The notes: a model not told the origin generated them from the letters alone. Shown: positions 46,522 through 59,354, numbered from the stretch's first letter. The stretch: 64,000 nucleotides of DNA from Odobenus rosmarus divergens (GCF_000321225.1 NW_004450404.1:1406269-1470268); one strand, 5' to 3'. A program made the numbers and translations.

Positions 46522-47521
46522 CTATAAAGGAAAAACAAGAGCCGAACAAAATCATAATGAGTTCGCTGGTTTGGGAGAAGCTGAAAGATAATCAACCTGG
46601 TCGAATGAAAGAAAATAATCAACTTCACACTTTTCAAGGTGGAATGGGTGAAGTGATGTCTGAACGACGAGCAGGCGGAGGCCAGAAGTGACAGAAACCT
46701 AAAGAACGGGCACGCAGATGCTAGGAAATGGTGGGTGTGTGCCTTCTCAGGCTCCCAGTAACCACAATTTGTCAGAAGCAGCAAGAATTCCAGGGTCCTG
46801 GCCAGGGGGCAGAGCGGGCTGTCCCAACGTGCTGGACCACCTAGCGGTGTTGGAAGGCAGCTCTGGTCGGGCCCAAGCGGGTGTCTATCGGCACCCCCAA
46901 AGTGATGAGAAGCAGTTACCTATCCTTTCTTTAAGCAGCATGGGTCTCAGGCACCACCAAGGACACCAGCTAGACGAAAGCTCAAAGTCTGCCTTCAGCC
47001 TTTTGCAACTCCTGCATATTCTCTGCCATTTGGTAACGGCTGAGTTGGCTCAGGGGATGGCGGGGGAAAAGGGCTCTGATGCCCTGGCAGGACTGACATG
47101 GCTCTCGGTGAGAAGTAAAGAGATGAAAAGCAAGTGCCGAGTGTGGACGGCTGTGGTCCTTGGAGTTCCAATGACAGAAGCCAGCTGGCAATGCGGTCCC
47201 CCCAGCACCATGCCCTCTGGCAGTTACCATAGTGTGGCCTTTGGAAATTGGAGGGAACTTTCCACAGAGGAGATGTTTCAGATAAATTCCAAATGAGAAA
47301 CCCAACTGGGGGCACATTGACTCATGCCTCCCTTCCCCAAGACTTCCTGGATGGCAGGAGAGGATGCGAAGTGAGCCTACACAGTTCTAAGAAAATGGCC
47401 ACAGGAAGCGCATCTGAATCTGCAGAGAAGTAACAATCACCTACTTTCAAGATGAAGCCCTGAGACGGCCCCCACCCCTGACTGAGCCTCTCTCGAGGCA
47501 GCAGGACCCCGAGGGACCCAC
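46522..47521 (-). other. SH3KBP1 last intron
   Basis: About 1.0 kb bounded by GT (47521-47520) and AG (46523-46522) on the minus strand. A 192-codon plus-strand frame at 46718-47296 has no recognised similarity and is treated as chance. Confidence 0.85.
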
Positions 47522-47585
47522 CTGCAACCGAAGCCGGATTTTCTTCTCTTCATCCAACTCGGACAGTAACTGCTTAATCTCTCGT
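47522..47585 (-). CDS. SH3KBP1: SH3KBP1 coiled-coil exon
   Basis: A 64-nt exon encodes REIKQLLSELDEEKKIRLRLQ, the central heptads of the C-terminal coiled coil of CIN85. The regular spacing of Ile, Leu and Leu at a/d positions is visible. The acceptor is '...gcttttcag' before ACGAG, and the donor is TTGCAG/gtgggt. The first base completes the Lys codon begun in the previous exon (AA+A), and the exon ends in phase 0 to join MEVNDIKK. The sequence is identical to what I recall for mammalian SH3KBP1, which shows strong constraint. Confidence 0.97.
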
Positions 47586-50500
47586 CTGAAAAGCAAATGG
47601 CCATGAAATTAAACAAAAGCCCAGACTTCTGCAGTAAGAGATAAGAAGCCTCTAACCAATACAAAATCCATCTGAGCCGTTTACAACGAACACACGGATA
47701 CAACATCATGTTCTTTCTTTGCACTGCTATTGCTTGGCATTTACTGCAGACAGAAAGGCTCGCTAGTAATTTCTGGGTCCCCCAAATATGTGGCCATCAA
47801 ACAGGAGGTCTGGAATGACCCTTGAGATCCATTAGTCCAAGCTTCTCCTAAAAGGAGAAGATGGGGCAAGTGAGGCCAGAGAGGTGGCCTGACTTGCCCA
47901 GTGGCTAGACTCCAGATATCCAGGCTCAGATTCTGTCGACTTCCCTCTCGCTGGCCCTTTGTTATAGAATCACTGGTCTTTAAATGTATTTACATAATGA
48001 TTTTGACTGCAGACGTTTTTGTCACCCCACGTATGTTCTACTTTCACAGAGTTTTAAATTAACAAAAGGTTACTGGTATGTTTTCACGGATTCCCACAAA
48101 ATCTTACAAAGAGTAACACCTGAAATCTTGGAGTTAAAATAGCTGAACTAACTATATGGTAATCATGTCACAGAGAAAGTAGACATGAGTTAGGACACGC
48201 AGTCTAATGCCCTATACAACGTTAGACAATGAAGTGGAATGAAGTTAATCATCTTGCAAACTCAGGACTCTCTACTTAGGACACTGCAACCATCGCCACT
48301 CCAGTCAGAGAACTGTATTGTATTTTAGGGTAGCAGACGCTCCATTTTACATGTACATTTTTACAAACTGGATAGGAACATCAAAAAACAAGGACTCCAG
48401 AGACACTATACTAACTAAGGTATCAGTTATATTGCATTTGCTCACTTCAGATGAGCCCCGTGACGGTCCCTGTACGTGGCTCAGTGTCCCGGCTCAGCTG
48501 CCAACCCACCGGGTTCTCGGACACGAACGGGTTGTGATTCATTACTGTATTTACTCGAGCCCATGCCACGCACTTCTATGTCAGCGGGCTCTACTTAGAG
48601 CTCAGGAGAGAAGTAGCTGAGATCCTAAGTAGATAGCATGATTCCAGAAAGACTAGGGCAGGCAGAGCCTTGAGTGCAGCAGGTCGGAGGAGTCAGTTGG
48701 GGAAGCCCAGGGCAAATAAAGCCACTAAGTCTTGAACTGGCAAAAAAGGGCCTAAGCCTGCAAGGAGGAAGGAAGATGGGGGGATTGCTGGAGAAGAGCC
48801 AGGGCAGGAGCATGGAGGTGAGAAGCGGCACGTGTGGGGAGGAGGGGAGTCAGGAGAGACTTCCACTGAAGACTGGGACGGAAGGGACACTTAGAGCTAG
48901 GGACCTAGGGCCGGAGGTTTTAGGGACCCAGTGGCCCTGGCCAGGATGGCTGTGAGAGGCAGGCATGGGACAGGGGCTTCTCTGACATGTCGATTCAAGA
49001 AGACATGGGCTGGGGAGGGACAGTCATGGGCAACTATGCCCAGGCTTCACAGTGGGTAGGAACGCGGGGTGGAGAGGCCCCAAAGCTCTGGTGTGTCTTC
49101 ATTCTGAGGCAAGCACGGACCATTTCTGATGTTCCCAATCCCTCTCAGAGGATCCAAAGGGCTGAAGCCCTGGATCCGGGCTGGTCTGACCCAATGATGG
49201 TCCTCTTCAGAAGGCCGAGAACCAGCGCTCTGGGATGTCCTGGGGCCATGGGATCACTGTCTAGGCAGGAGACACATGCCACCTGGATATGGATGGGGCC
49301 TGTGGTTCCCCAAACCTGTAACCCGCAGAAGCAGAGAAGAGCTGGGGACTTTCAGGAGTGATAGGCAGCTGGCTGGCCCTGAGAGAGCCTCTCTAGCTCC
49401 ATCCTGCTGATTCTGCATACTTATTTGATGGGCACCTTCCCGGTGGGGGGTTAGGCCAGGGGGCCCCAATTTCATACGGCACCTCCCAGCTGGAGTGGAG
49501 CAGAACCTGAACAGAGCCACAGTGCTCAAAGTGAGTTCCTCATAACCCTTGTCCTAGGGTGCTCTAGAAAAAAGGTATGTTCCAGAAAAATAGCGTACAT
49601 TATCCTCTCCACCTTCCCGATGTACAGCGAAGGCTCTCTGAGCTGTCCTTTAGATAAGAAATCAACTACGTTTAACCCAATACTCCCCAAAGTATCTGGC
49701 CACAAGACATACCAGGGCCCTCTAGCTCCATGCAGGGTGGCAGGTGCCCATCGCCCACCACTGCCCTTGGACCTCCCCATCCGGGAGGTCCACCAGGGCT
49801 GCTCCTTGTGCCCGGGACCCTACCCGTACTCTTCCGTCTGCTGCACGGCTCTGCTCTTGGTGATCCTAGATCGTTTTCCAAAATCCTATTCAGGAAACAC
49901 CTCTGTAGATACCTCCCCTGCCCAATTCCTCCAAGAAAGAACTAACTGTTCCCTAAACTCTGAGCCTCAGTTTACTCAGACAAGAACTTCCTGACTTCTA
50001 ACCATTTTACTGTTTTTGTCACCGCATACAGTATCCTGGGTAATATTTATGTGTGCTCCTTATTTTTGCTTACAGGTCTTTCTCCTCATCTAAGTGCTCC
50101 TTGAGGACAGGGGATGTGGAGAGCGTGTGTAGGCATGCATGGAGAGAGCCCTGAGTCTCATGGGGAGAACATCTTGCTGAGTGTTAAGTCTTGGGTTTAA
50201 AGATTCCCTATATCTCTGTCATCCATTTCAGCCCCTAAATGCAAGTCAATTACTTCATCAGACAGCTAACTGAAGAAATTGCGATTTTTCTGGTGCTAGA
50301 GGAAAAGCTGGCTGTCAGGCTTATGAGGAAGTGGTAGATGCACCTACTGTATTTTATGGGGATTTAAAGATCTTTCTTTTTAGCAGCCTGCTGAGTGCAT
50401 TAGTCCTGGTAAGTGATTCTGCCGTACGCCCCGTGGCCAGCCCGTGAGCTCCCCATATGCAGCAGATCTGGTTACACAAGGAGCTGAGTGAAATGAAGCC

Positions 50501-50655
50501 TCTCGGGTTCAAACCCACCTCACCCCTGCTGCCACCACCCTGGGGAAGCGGGCCACCCACTCGGGCAGGCAAGAGACCCAGGCTTGCAGAATGAGGCCCT
50601 GGCCCAGCAGAGAGCAACTTGGGAGGTGGACGAAGAAGGGGCCCCAGACACTCAC
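47586..50655 (-). other. SH3KBP1 intron (about 3.1 kb)
   Basis: Holds old repeat scraps at 48.64-48.95 kb (G/A-rich body, 'gggcaggcagagccttgag') and 49.94-50.13 kb (L2-like 'gtgctccttgaggacagggg'). No extra exon is recognised. Confidence 0.7.
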
Positions 50656-50933
50656 TTCTGCTGGTCCTTCATGGTCTCGATGATGCTCCTCAGCTCGCGG
50701 ACCTGCGTCCTTAGCTCCTCCACGGCCGCCTGGCTGCTGGCCGCGGGCTCCATCTTTGGTTTTCCTTCTGAGCCAAACAGAGACGGGGAGTTGGCTCTGT
50801 GTCCGGCTGTTCCCAAAGAGGATGACAGGGGGGAGGATGTTGCCGAGGACAGAGGGGCTGGCCCACCACCACCACCACCACCTGCAGCCATGGTCCCTGG
50901 CTTGGGCGGCAGGGATGCTTTGTTGTCGGACAC
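50656..50933 (-). CDS. SH3KBP1: SH3KBP1 exon: Ser/Pro/Gly-rich linker and start of coiled coil
   Basis: A 278-nt exon encodes 92 residues plus two bases. It begins [17 protein letters not shown], continues with a seven-glycine run, then a Ser/Pro-rich stretch ([39 protein letters not shown]). It ends in the first coiled-coil heptads ([23 protein letters not shown]). The linker is a disordered, phosphorylatable region between the third SH3 domain and the coiled coil of this CBL-binding endocytic adaptor. The acceptor is 'catcacag' before GTG, and the donor CAGAA/gtgagt splits a Lys codon completed by the next exon. The Gly run is coded by near-pure GGT triplets and is longer than the four glycines I remember in human, a likely repeat-length difference. 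Confidence 0.97.
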
Positions 50934-51399
50934 CTGTGATGAGGGAAGGCAGAGAGGATTCAGGCCAGGAATCTGTGTTCCCAACTACATCCCCGTACCC
51001 CCCTCCTGAAACACACTCGTCACTCACCCCTTCACCCACAAGCCCCCAAGGGCCTACTTGGCACAGGCATCCCCCTTCAAGAGCCTCCCCCTACAGGTTT
51101 TAAATTCAACCGCCCATCTGGACAGGTAGTTCTTAACTGGTTTGATGTACAAGTCCAGAGGCCCACCTGCTTGCTAGGCTCTGCAAACTCTGAAGTGAGC
51201 AAAACATTTTCCTAGCTCCCAAGAGCTCAGAACACAGTAAGGTGCAGACAGACTAGCCGACACAGTGCAGATGTGTGTGTGTGGGGGGGAGTCTGCACAC
51301 AGGGAGGTCAGCACAGAGAGCCACGGAAGTACAAAAAAGGGACCAAGCAGCCCAGAGGGAAGGCGTCAGGGAGCTGCTGACCGTCCCATCCTGGAGGAG

Positions 51400-52450
51400 G
51401 AGGACTAGGAGGCGGCCAGAAGAGGAAGGGTGATTGGAGAGAAAGGTTCTAGGAGGGAGGGAATGGGCTCGGCAAAGGCATGAGGCACATTCATGGCAAG
51501 TGGTCACTCAGCAGCTAGGACGGCACGGGCGGAGGGGTGCAGGCTGGGAGGTAGAGCGGGCTTGTGGAAAGGGGTAAAAACATCCTGCATGAAGCTAATG
51601 ATGACTCTGGCTGCAGAAGGGCCTAAAGGTGGGCAGGCCTGGAGGCCAAGGGAACTGCTGGGAGGTTCTCCTACAACGAAAGCTAGGAATGGTGGGTGCT
51701 TGACAGACAGTGGCCAAGGGAATAGAGCAAAGACAGCTCTGAGAGATGCGGTGAAGGCAGGCTCAGCTGAGCGAGAGATGCAGTGCCTGGCCTCAGGGAG
51801 CAGACCCCCCCCCACAGGAGGACGTGGTTCTGGACAGGCTGCAGGGCCACGGGCGGGGATGGAAGAAGCAGGCATAGAGCTTGTACCTTTCATGGCGGGA
51901 GGAACAGCCCGAAGGCCCAGAAAACAATTTCACTTTTGACACACTGAGTTTCAGGAGCCCGAGGGATTAGCCAAGGGGACATGTCCAGGGGGCAGAGCCA
52001 AGGAATGAAAAAGTGAGCTGGGCCAGAGAAAGCACCTGAGGAAGCGGCGCCATGGGGGTGAATAACACAGAATCAGGGGAGAAGAGGCCCAGTGATGGGA
52101 CCTGGGGACTCGCTGAATTGAAGAGGTGGGAAGAGAAGGGAGAGACGTTGGGGACCGGGACAGAGCGCTGGGTGAGGGGACGAAGCAAGACCAGAAGAGG
52201 GGCATGGGTTATAGAAGTCCCCTGAGGGGTTTCCAGAAGGAAAAAAAAGAGTCGGATAAGTGGGTCAAGGGCGCTGGGAGGAAAACAGGGCTGGGGGGGC
52301 ATTTGGTGCGACAAGGGAGACTGAGGTCTGATCACAGCAGGTCAGCACCTGAACAGGAGGAGAGGGGCGTGGCCTGCACGTTTAGAACTCTCTTTCGGGA
52401 AACCTGCCTGAAAATGGAAGATGGGAGAAAGAGAAAGCATTTGCGGAGAA
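51400..52450 (+). repeat. Probable ancient G/A-rich interspersed repeat
   Basis: 'aaggcatgaggcacattcatgg', 'gaagctaatgatgactctgg' and 'acacactgagtttcaggagcc' resemble the ordered motifs of a long old mammalian repeat seen also at 21.8 kb. It is diverged and the family is not fixed. Confidence 0.4.
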
Positions 52451-54641
52451 GCCTCAGGAGGCAGAATCATGCAAGGGTTCTGCTTGCTTCAAGGATGGGG
52501 GAGATGCTGAGCTGGATGATATCCTAAGGGAAAGACCAACGCAGGGCCAAGCTGGAGACAGAGGAGACAGGTGGGGGAGGCCTGATGGAGCAGTGTCCTG
52601 CCCCAGGAGCAGGCGGAGGGGGCACAGGAAGTGGGACAGTCACGGGGGGCGGGAGGGAAGAGGGGCATGGGGCCGCCCAGGGGGGGAGGCAGCAGCAAGG
52701 GAAGGTGAGATCCTGAGCCCTAGGGCAGGCGAGGAGGACGGCAAGCAGCCGACAGGACGCTGGGAGGCGAGGGGCTGAGCGATGGGGAAGTTGAGGCTGG
52801 TGGCGAAGCCTGGCAACACAGCTGGGCCTCGTCCAGCAGCAGGTGCCCAGGGCGAGAGCCGAGAAGGGGCTGGCTGGCACGGTGAGGAGGGAGAGTGCGG
52901 ATTCCGGCTGTGCTAGGGGGAGGGACTGGGCAGAGCGGGCCGGAAGCAGATGGGCCGTCATTCCCAGCCTCTCTGCCCGCCTCTGCTCTGCCAAGTTACC
53001 ATTGAGGAAAAGTGCTTTCTGCTGCCAGGGACAGCGACCCGCCATCTCGTGCTTGTCGCTGTAGGAGTTGTAGTGAGAGGGAAGAAGCACTGACACTTAT
53101 GGAGCGCCGGTCAGCGCCGGACGTCGGCGAGATGACTGAAACGGGGCCCGGCCGGCATACACTTTTGACAGAGCAGCAAACTGAGGCTTAGGGACGTGGT
53201 CGAGGAGGTCCCCGAGTCTCGCGGCGAAGAGCTGGCAGGCCTGCGCTTCAGTGCCCTCCCCTGCCGGCAGGACCCTGGAGCCCCGTACGGCGACGGTGGC
53301 CGCCTGAGCGCGACGATTCACGCTCTCCTGCCATTACTTTCTTTGCGCCTTTCCTATCCTGGGGTTCACACGTTTCCCCACTTCCCACTCTGCAGCCTCC
53401 CGTGCCTCTTCCAACCTACCAACGTCCTCACAGACTGACTTCCAGGCCGCTCTTCCATCAATGCCCCTTTCAGCATTTCCTACATAACCCTCTCTCCCAG
53501 CCCACTGCGGCTGACAGGGACTTTTGCAAGCCCTCACGGAGTATCGGCCACTATACATCCTGACCAAATTAGTTCAGGTGGAATTTAGAGAAGCAATAAA
53601 CAACATGACTACTCCCAGGAAGGGCAATGGGCTAAATGGGACAGAACTGAGAACCTGAAACCTCAAGAGCCACTGCCCACCAGTAGATGTCACTACAGAG
53701 ACACCCCACGGCAGGGCGAACGCAACTATAGTATACCCAGGGTCATCAGAAAGAGCGGGGCTAAATCCAATTTCTGCAAATGGAACCCTTTCATAAAGGA
53801 AAAATGCTTCAATTTTGTGAATAACTACCATTGGTGTGTTTTATAGGATCACAGTTTTGTTTACCAGACGGGGTTTTTAAGAAAATCTAGACGTATGTGT
53901 AAATTCTTAACACGTGCGAGAAGGAAAAGTCCTACATACCCTGTGACTTCTTTGTGTTAATCCCCGGTTCAAGTGCCTTCAAAAAAAGGACCGCAATTTT
54001 CTGCTGTTAGACAGAAAGCAGTTGCTAATGTGTATAGAAAATAATTCCAACTGACTGGGTTCTCTTAACACCAGAAAATACATTCAGAGGATGAATGGGA
54101 CTAGTACAGGGTATCCTTCAAAAGCCACACGCAATTGCTACCCGCTGTCTTCTTTGTTTCTCACGAGCCAGTAACTTAAAATAGCTATACCATTCCCTGG
54201 GCACGCAATGAAACAAAAATGTTTTTAGAGTCTAAATTGATCGTAATAAATGAATCCAAATCAGCTTCTCTTTGAGGGACCCCCGTTAGTTATTCAAAGT
54301 CGCGTGCTGCCAAACATAATCAGTGACAGCATCAGTTTTGAACACAAAAGCCAAGATGTGTGGGCAGAGTACACAGCATTCAATGTACGTAGTGCATTCT
54401 TTCTCCACACCTCTAGGCTCTTCAAGCTGCCTTGGCTGTGGTGGTGACGTGTGAGGGTGTATGTTTATGTGTGGCAGCTGGTATGAAGAAGAGATCAGAC
54501 CACAAGAGAAAACATGGAAAATCAACCACTAAACTTGTGTCTCAGAGATTCTGTCCAGTTTTGGGGACTTTGTAACATGCCTCTGGGATTTTGATGACTA
54601 AAGTTAGTAACTGTTACTGAAGAGTGACAAAAACTTGCATT

Positions 54642-55043
54642 GTCTGTTGCAGTGGACTAAGTGTTTGCGTCCCCCTCCCCCCCAGCCTCCCAGTTCATAC
54701 ATGGAAATCCTAACCACCCCCCTACACACACCTTGTGATGGGATTAGGAGGTGGGGACTTTGGGAGATGACTTTGGGGTCATAAGGGTGCAGCCCTCATG
54801 AACAGAATTAGTGCCCTTAGAAAAGAGACCTCAGAGAGTTCCTTCTCCCTCTTTCTACCACGTGAGGACACAACGAGAGGTTGGTGGTCTGCGACCCTGA
54901 AGACAGCCCTCACCGGAACCTCACCATGGTGGCACTCTCATCTCGGACTTCTAACCTCTACAAACGTGAGAAATAAATCTCTGTTGTCTCTAAGCCGCCC
55001 CATCTACGACTCCCTGTTATAGCAGCCCGAAAGGACTAAGCCA
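54642..55043 (+). mobile_element. Solo LTR of MaLR type (MST/MLT1-like)
   Basis: About 400 bp with the MaLR LTR order: 'cagtggactaagtgtttgcg', 'gatgggattaggaggtgggg', 'gtcataagggtgcagccctc', 'accacgtgaggacacaac', 'gtgagaaataaatctctg' (the polyadenylation signal), ending 'cgaaaggactaagcca'. It has no internal retroviral sequence, so it is a solo LTR left by recombination. It sits in a SH3KBP1 intron, antisense to the gene. Confidence 0.85.
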
Positions 55044-55143
55044 TCTGTTGATCCTTGTTTGGTTTATAACTCATTGTCAGAGCATACACGAAAAGGCAGG
55101 GGTCCGTGCTGTCTGGACACCCTTCCCTCGGCTGGTCACTCAC

Positions 55144-55272
55144 TTGGGATATGGTAACAGTCTTTGAAGTTTTCTTTGATGCTTCCACTCCTCTGTGTGC
55201 AAGCGAAACGTGTTCCTCTTTATCTTCTTCGGGACTTGGGGAGTCAAAGATATCAGGGCTTGAAAGGGAAGA
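55144..55272 (-). CDS. SH3KBP1: SH3KBP1 exon: [20 protein letters not shown] segment
   Basis: A 129-nt exon of 43 codons encodes [20 protein letters not shown], then [19 protein letters not shown] and TISQ. It is a serine- and acid-rich disordered linker of CIN85 before the coiled coil. The acceptor 'tttatccag' before TCT and the donor CCCAA/gtgagt are both canonical. Phase 0 at both ends means that skipping this exon would keep the reading frame. Val in EEHVSL and Glu in GVEASKK are conservative differences from the human protein as I recall it. Confidence 0.97.
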
Positions 55273-55582
55273 CTGGATAAAGCCAAAAGAAAATGCTTTT
55301 GTCAGAATTACACCTTAGCTGACAGAGCTTTTGTTAACATATGCTGTATGCTTTTCAAAGCACTCTATTTTGTTTGTCTCCTCATTATAACCTCGAAGGC
55401 AGAAAGGATGCTATTATCTGTCCGCTAGAGACAGTGGCAGAACTGGGACTAAGAAGCAAGACTTCCTACAGCAGGGATCTTTCCACGGGATCTTGGCACC
55501 GATGCCTGTCGGTCATTTCACCTGCACGGGCCCGTGTCACCCAGCCTCTCAGCTCCCTCCATCCTTCGGAGCCTCCCTTCTT

Positions 55583-55690
55583 TCTGTAAACATTTGCTAC
55601 TGTGTACTAAGCACTGAGCTCGGTGCTGAACTTCGGTGACATGCCGGACACGGTCCCTGTTCTCGCAGGGCTGACAGTCTAAGGGGGAGG
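55583..55690 (+). repeat. L2-class ancient repeat scrap
   Basis: 'gtgtactaagcactgagctcgg', 'acacggtccctgttctcgcag' and 'tgacagtctaagggggag' match the family seen at 31264 and 39745. Confidence 0.5.
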
Positions 55691-56934
55691 CACACACAGG
55701 GCAAGAAGAAGCTGCCTCCGACCTGCCTCTCCTCCCTTTCCTCTGGATCCTTTTCCAGGACCATGAAATCTGACGCACAGTGAAGTGCCTGCAAGAACCT
55801 GTCTGAGAGGCAACCGCCCCAGGGGGCACAAGGTCACAGGCCTGCAGGCCAGCGAGCAGCATTTCTGCACCCCAGGGCACAGCCCTGCCTGCCGGAGGGC
55901 CAGCTCACCTCTAACTGGGGAACCTACTGCTAAATCTCCACCCTCACTGCCACGGACAATCAACGTCTGTTGTGGACTCGATTTTTGCTAAGGTATATTT
56001 ACAGAATGGCAGCATCTTTTGGTAAAAATATGGGGATAATTCTCCTACCCTTTCTGCCCCACGGTGAAGATCAAAAAGCTGGATGAATGTGAACCAACTC
56101 GCTGGAGTTCACTTGGACATAAATGATTACTGTGCTAGAATTTCACCATTTTAGGATAAAGCAAATGAAAATAAGAGTTCCTGGGGCAAGGGATCTTTTT
56201 TAAATGAAGAATCTTGGGTGAGCTCATATTTAGCCGCATCTCTATGCTGTCTGCCCTGGTGGTGGGAAAATCGTCCTATCTAGAATCAGCACTGGTGTCA
56301 TTATAGAAAAGTCATGCCTACATCACACCATGTTTATTTTCTTCTGTTTACTCCATTTTCTAAGGCAGAAAACGAATATATCTAGGGATTTGTAAGCAAA
56401 GTTTTAAAATTAAAAGGTTTTATTTGTTAATCTTTGTTTTATCTGAAAATCCAATTACCTAGAATAACACCCCAGCTAAGCTTTCTTATTAATCTAAGCT
56501 TAACTGCTTAACCACTGTGCAGTGCCTGTATCCCTTCACTTTGAGATTTTATTAAAAAAGCCAGCTTCCTCCTGTGTAACCTACAGTTCATGAGCTGCCA
56601 ATCAAAGCTTGCTCTCTGAATTCAATGAACATAAATAAGCTCAGACTAGGGTGAGAGGCTCCAGGCTGGGTAAGCCTGACCGGTGCATTTCCCCCATCGT
56701 TCCTTCCAATGGCCTCGTAGGAATGTGTCCATATCCACGATCCCATTTTGCTATGAAAAACCTATGGGTGCTAAGTGGAGGAAGAGCCAATACGGGTTCA
56801 AAGTGTGCATCCACGTGGGGATGGGTGGGAACAAAGGGAAGGGAGCGATTACACTTCTTTAACGCCCAAATGTATCCTGTTATTTTAAGGCTACAAACGC
56901 AATTGTTCCACATAAAGTGCCAAACTTTGAGTCA

Positions 56935-57065
56935 CGGTGTCATGAGCTGCCTAAGGGCAGGGACCATGTATGTCTCACTCACAGTCGCAGCCTTGGTACC
57001 TGGCCCAGAAGTGAGTCCACATGTCATACATGCCTACAAATGTTAGTTGAACAAGTGAATGAACA
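56935..57065 (+). repeat. L2 3' end
   Basis: 'gctgcctaagggcagggaccatg', 'ttagttgaacaagtgaatgaac'. The spacing and order fit the L2 3' terminus. Confidence 0.65.
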
Positions 57066-57715
57066 AAGTTGTAGGCTAAAAGCGAGTGCAGATGATGTGC
57101 CTTTACCCAGCCCCCCAGATAGACACGAACCCCCGGCACGGGATGTATGACCAAGGGTGGGGTGGGGGATGGTAAATTGACTTTCTCTGTATTTAATTCT
57201 GGATGCCTCAAGGCCCTCCAAACCTTGCAAAGTTGGGAAGAATTTGGAGGAAAAACAAAAGGGAAGAAGGATTTATAGAGAAGATGTGGGAGATAGGATG
57301 AAACACTTAGAGATACTAAGAGGCAATTAAATAGGTTGTGCGTGAGGCATGTTGGGGAGGATATGGGGAGATGAAAGATGGTAGTGACACGGGACTCTAT
57401 ATAAGTAAGCCACTTTGTCAAGTCTTTCTTCCAAAAAGGTATCAACACGTAGTTAGGGTTGTTTCATACCAAGAGGAAAAATAGCATGATTCAAACCACA
57501 CCCCCAAGCTCAGCAGATATGAGAGAAGAGGTTCAAAGGAAGTGGCATTCTTTTTCTTCTAAATGAGGCCCTCTGCGGTGGGATCAGTGATGAGGTGAAA
57601 GTAGAAAGTGTTCTGGAAAACCTGCCAAAGGTTAATTCCTTGGTGTATCTGGGTGAATGAAGGTCATAAGGCCTTAGACCTGCATTCCCAGCAAGGACAA
57701 GACAATGTGATATAT

Positions 57716-57746
57716 AGAGAGAGAGACAGAGATAGAGAGAGACAGA
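57716..57746. repeat. (GA)n-rich simple repeat
   Basis: GAGA/GACA/GATA units, imperfect. Confidence 0.75.
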
Positions 57747-58165
57747 CATCACTTGTGGATGCATCAAGATTTTTTCTTCAATGACATTCACTTCAGTGTT
57801 TATAATGAAGAAGTGGAGGTAACGTAAGTGTCCAGGAACAGTGCACTGCCTAGATAAACTGTCATATATTCACAGGCTGGAACACTAGACAGCCATTAAA
57901 TGTAACATCACGGAAGAATGGGCAATGGTTGGGGAGAGAGGTACACAATGTAAGGGGGATGGAAAGCATGTACTATGTACTCCTTTTGGAATAAATAATG
58001 TTATACATACAAATAGAATTTTAAGTAAAAGCTGCAGATATACAGCAAGTGGTTAACGGTTCTCAGCTCTGGAAAGCAGGATTACAGGTAACTTACTTTC
58101 TTCTTTATGCATTTCACTGTTGAAATTTGATACAACAAATGTGTTACAGGTTTCCAGTGAGGAAC
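57747..58165 (+). mobile_element. Old L1 fragment, sense
   Basis: 'ttataatgaagaagtggagg', 'gacagccattaaatgtaac', 'ggaataaataatgttatac' and 'ttatgcatttcactgttg' follow the order of an old L1 3' end. Strongly diverged. Confidence 0.6.
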
Positions 58166-58738
58166 GAAGTTATTCAAAATGACCCAAACAAAAAACTTCT
58201 TCTGTAGGTTATCTGGAGCATTCTGACTGGTCTCTCCCACATGACCAGGTGCCCTGTATGTTTACAAACAATCTCCTAAAGGTGTGTGTGGGTTCCGTGG
58301 AGGGGTGCCAATAATGGGGCTTCGTGAGAAAAAAGCTTGGCCATTGTCAAGCACCTGTAGAGTGGCAGATAATTCTTTAGCAAAGTTTTGTTTATGGACC
58401 AAACGAGCCTCACTCTCCTCTCCCACCAGCCAACGTGACATTTTTTTTCTTGCCAATTTCATTTCAGGTTCAAATAAGGATCGGTCTGGAAGGAGTAAGA
58501 AGGAAAGTGGGACTAAGCAGTGCCCACCCCACTGGCAGATGTGCAAAGAACAAAGAGAAAGAAATACTGCTTAATTCCAGAAGACTCTCAAATCACTCTT
58601 GGTCAGCAGTGTATCTCACGACCTCCCTCTCCTGGCTCGTCCTCTTATCAGCCACTTGCTGATAGAGCCGAGAGTCCTTGGCTGGAGTCTCTAAGCCGAC
58701 CTGCTTTCCAGCAGTAGAAGGAGCAAGGAGACACTTAC

Positions 58739-58848
58739 GGAGGTGAGGGACTGGGACGGAGGCCGCCTCCCCGTGGCTTTTGGTCTGCTTGTGGTTGGGT
58801 GACTGAGTTTCTCAGTAGATGATACCACAGAGTCAAAACCTTCTAGGT
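58739..58848 (-). CDS. SH3KBP1: SH3KBP1 exon: [15 protein letters not shown] segment
   Basis: A 110-nt exon encodes [20 protein letters not shown], then [17 protein letters not shown]. It is part of the Pro/Ser-rich linker of SH3KBP1/CIN85 after the third SH3 domain. The [10 protein letters not shown] stretch resembles the Px(V/P)xR-like basic-proline motifs common in this adaptor family. The acceptor is 'cttttgttttag' before ACC; the first two bases complete an Asp codon whose G is in the upstream exon. The donor ACCTCC/gtaagt is in phase 0 and joins SSLSSPDIF directly. The upstream exon (ending near SDRSNDI) is beyond the right end of the window. Confidence 0.97.
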
Positions 58849-59354
58849 CTAAAACAAAAGTAAGACAGAGTTTTAAGAGCAGTAGGAGTGAGGAAAAGTT
58901 CTTATAACAGGCCACGAGCACCTTTTCCTTAATACCCATCCTTTACATCTGGATTACATGTCATCATTGATGAAGGCAATTTCCATCCTCTGGTCATCCA
59001 ATGAATGTGGTAGGTCTTTAAAAGCTACAGAAAGAGGGATAAAAGAGGAATCCTCGTTCCTCCACAAATGTAAGTTCATTTTGCTAGATAAAACATTCTT
59101 CTCGTCCCAACATGAAAAGCAGTTATCACAAAGTACAATACCCATGGACAAGTGAATGCTGATCATTGATTCCAAAAGAGAAGAGAGGGCAGCCTCCTCC
59201 TCTGGTTGTACTACCATAGCCTGGCCATCACCCTAATGGTAGACAACAAACTCCCTGGAAGTGGAGAGCAAGCTTCTACTTCTCCAGATAACTCCCGGAG
59301 CCCGGCACCATTCTGCTTCAAGAGGCATCACTCAATGGAGACATGATCTTCAGT

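Larger units (their letters stand above)
50934..55143 (-). other. SH3KBP1 intron (about 4.2 kb)
   Basis: G+C-rich in 51.2-53.3 kb with overlapping frames on both strands that lack similarity. A G/A-rich old repeat probably covers about 51.4-52.45 kb. A MaLR LTR lies at 54642-55043. No extra exon is recognised. Confidence 0.7.
55273..58738 (-). other. SH3KBP1 intron (about 3.5 kb)
   Basis: Contains L2-like scraps (55583-55690, 56935-57065) and an old L1 piece (57745-58165). No extra exon is recognised. Confidence 0.75.

Noticed and set aside
46718..47296. 192-codon plus-strand frame
   Set aside because: It sits antisense within the last SH3KBP1 intron, has no recognised similarity or codon-use signal, and shorter frames overlap it on the other strand.
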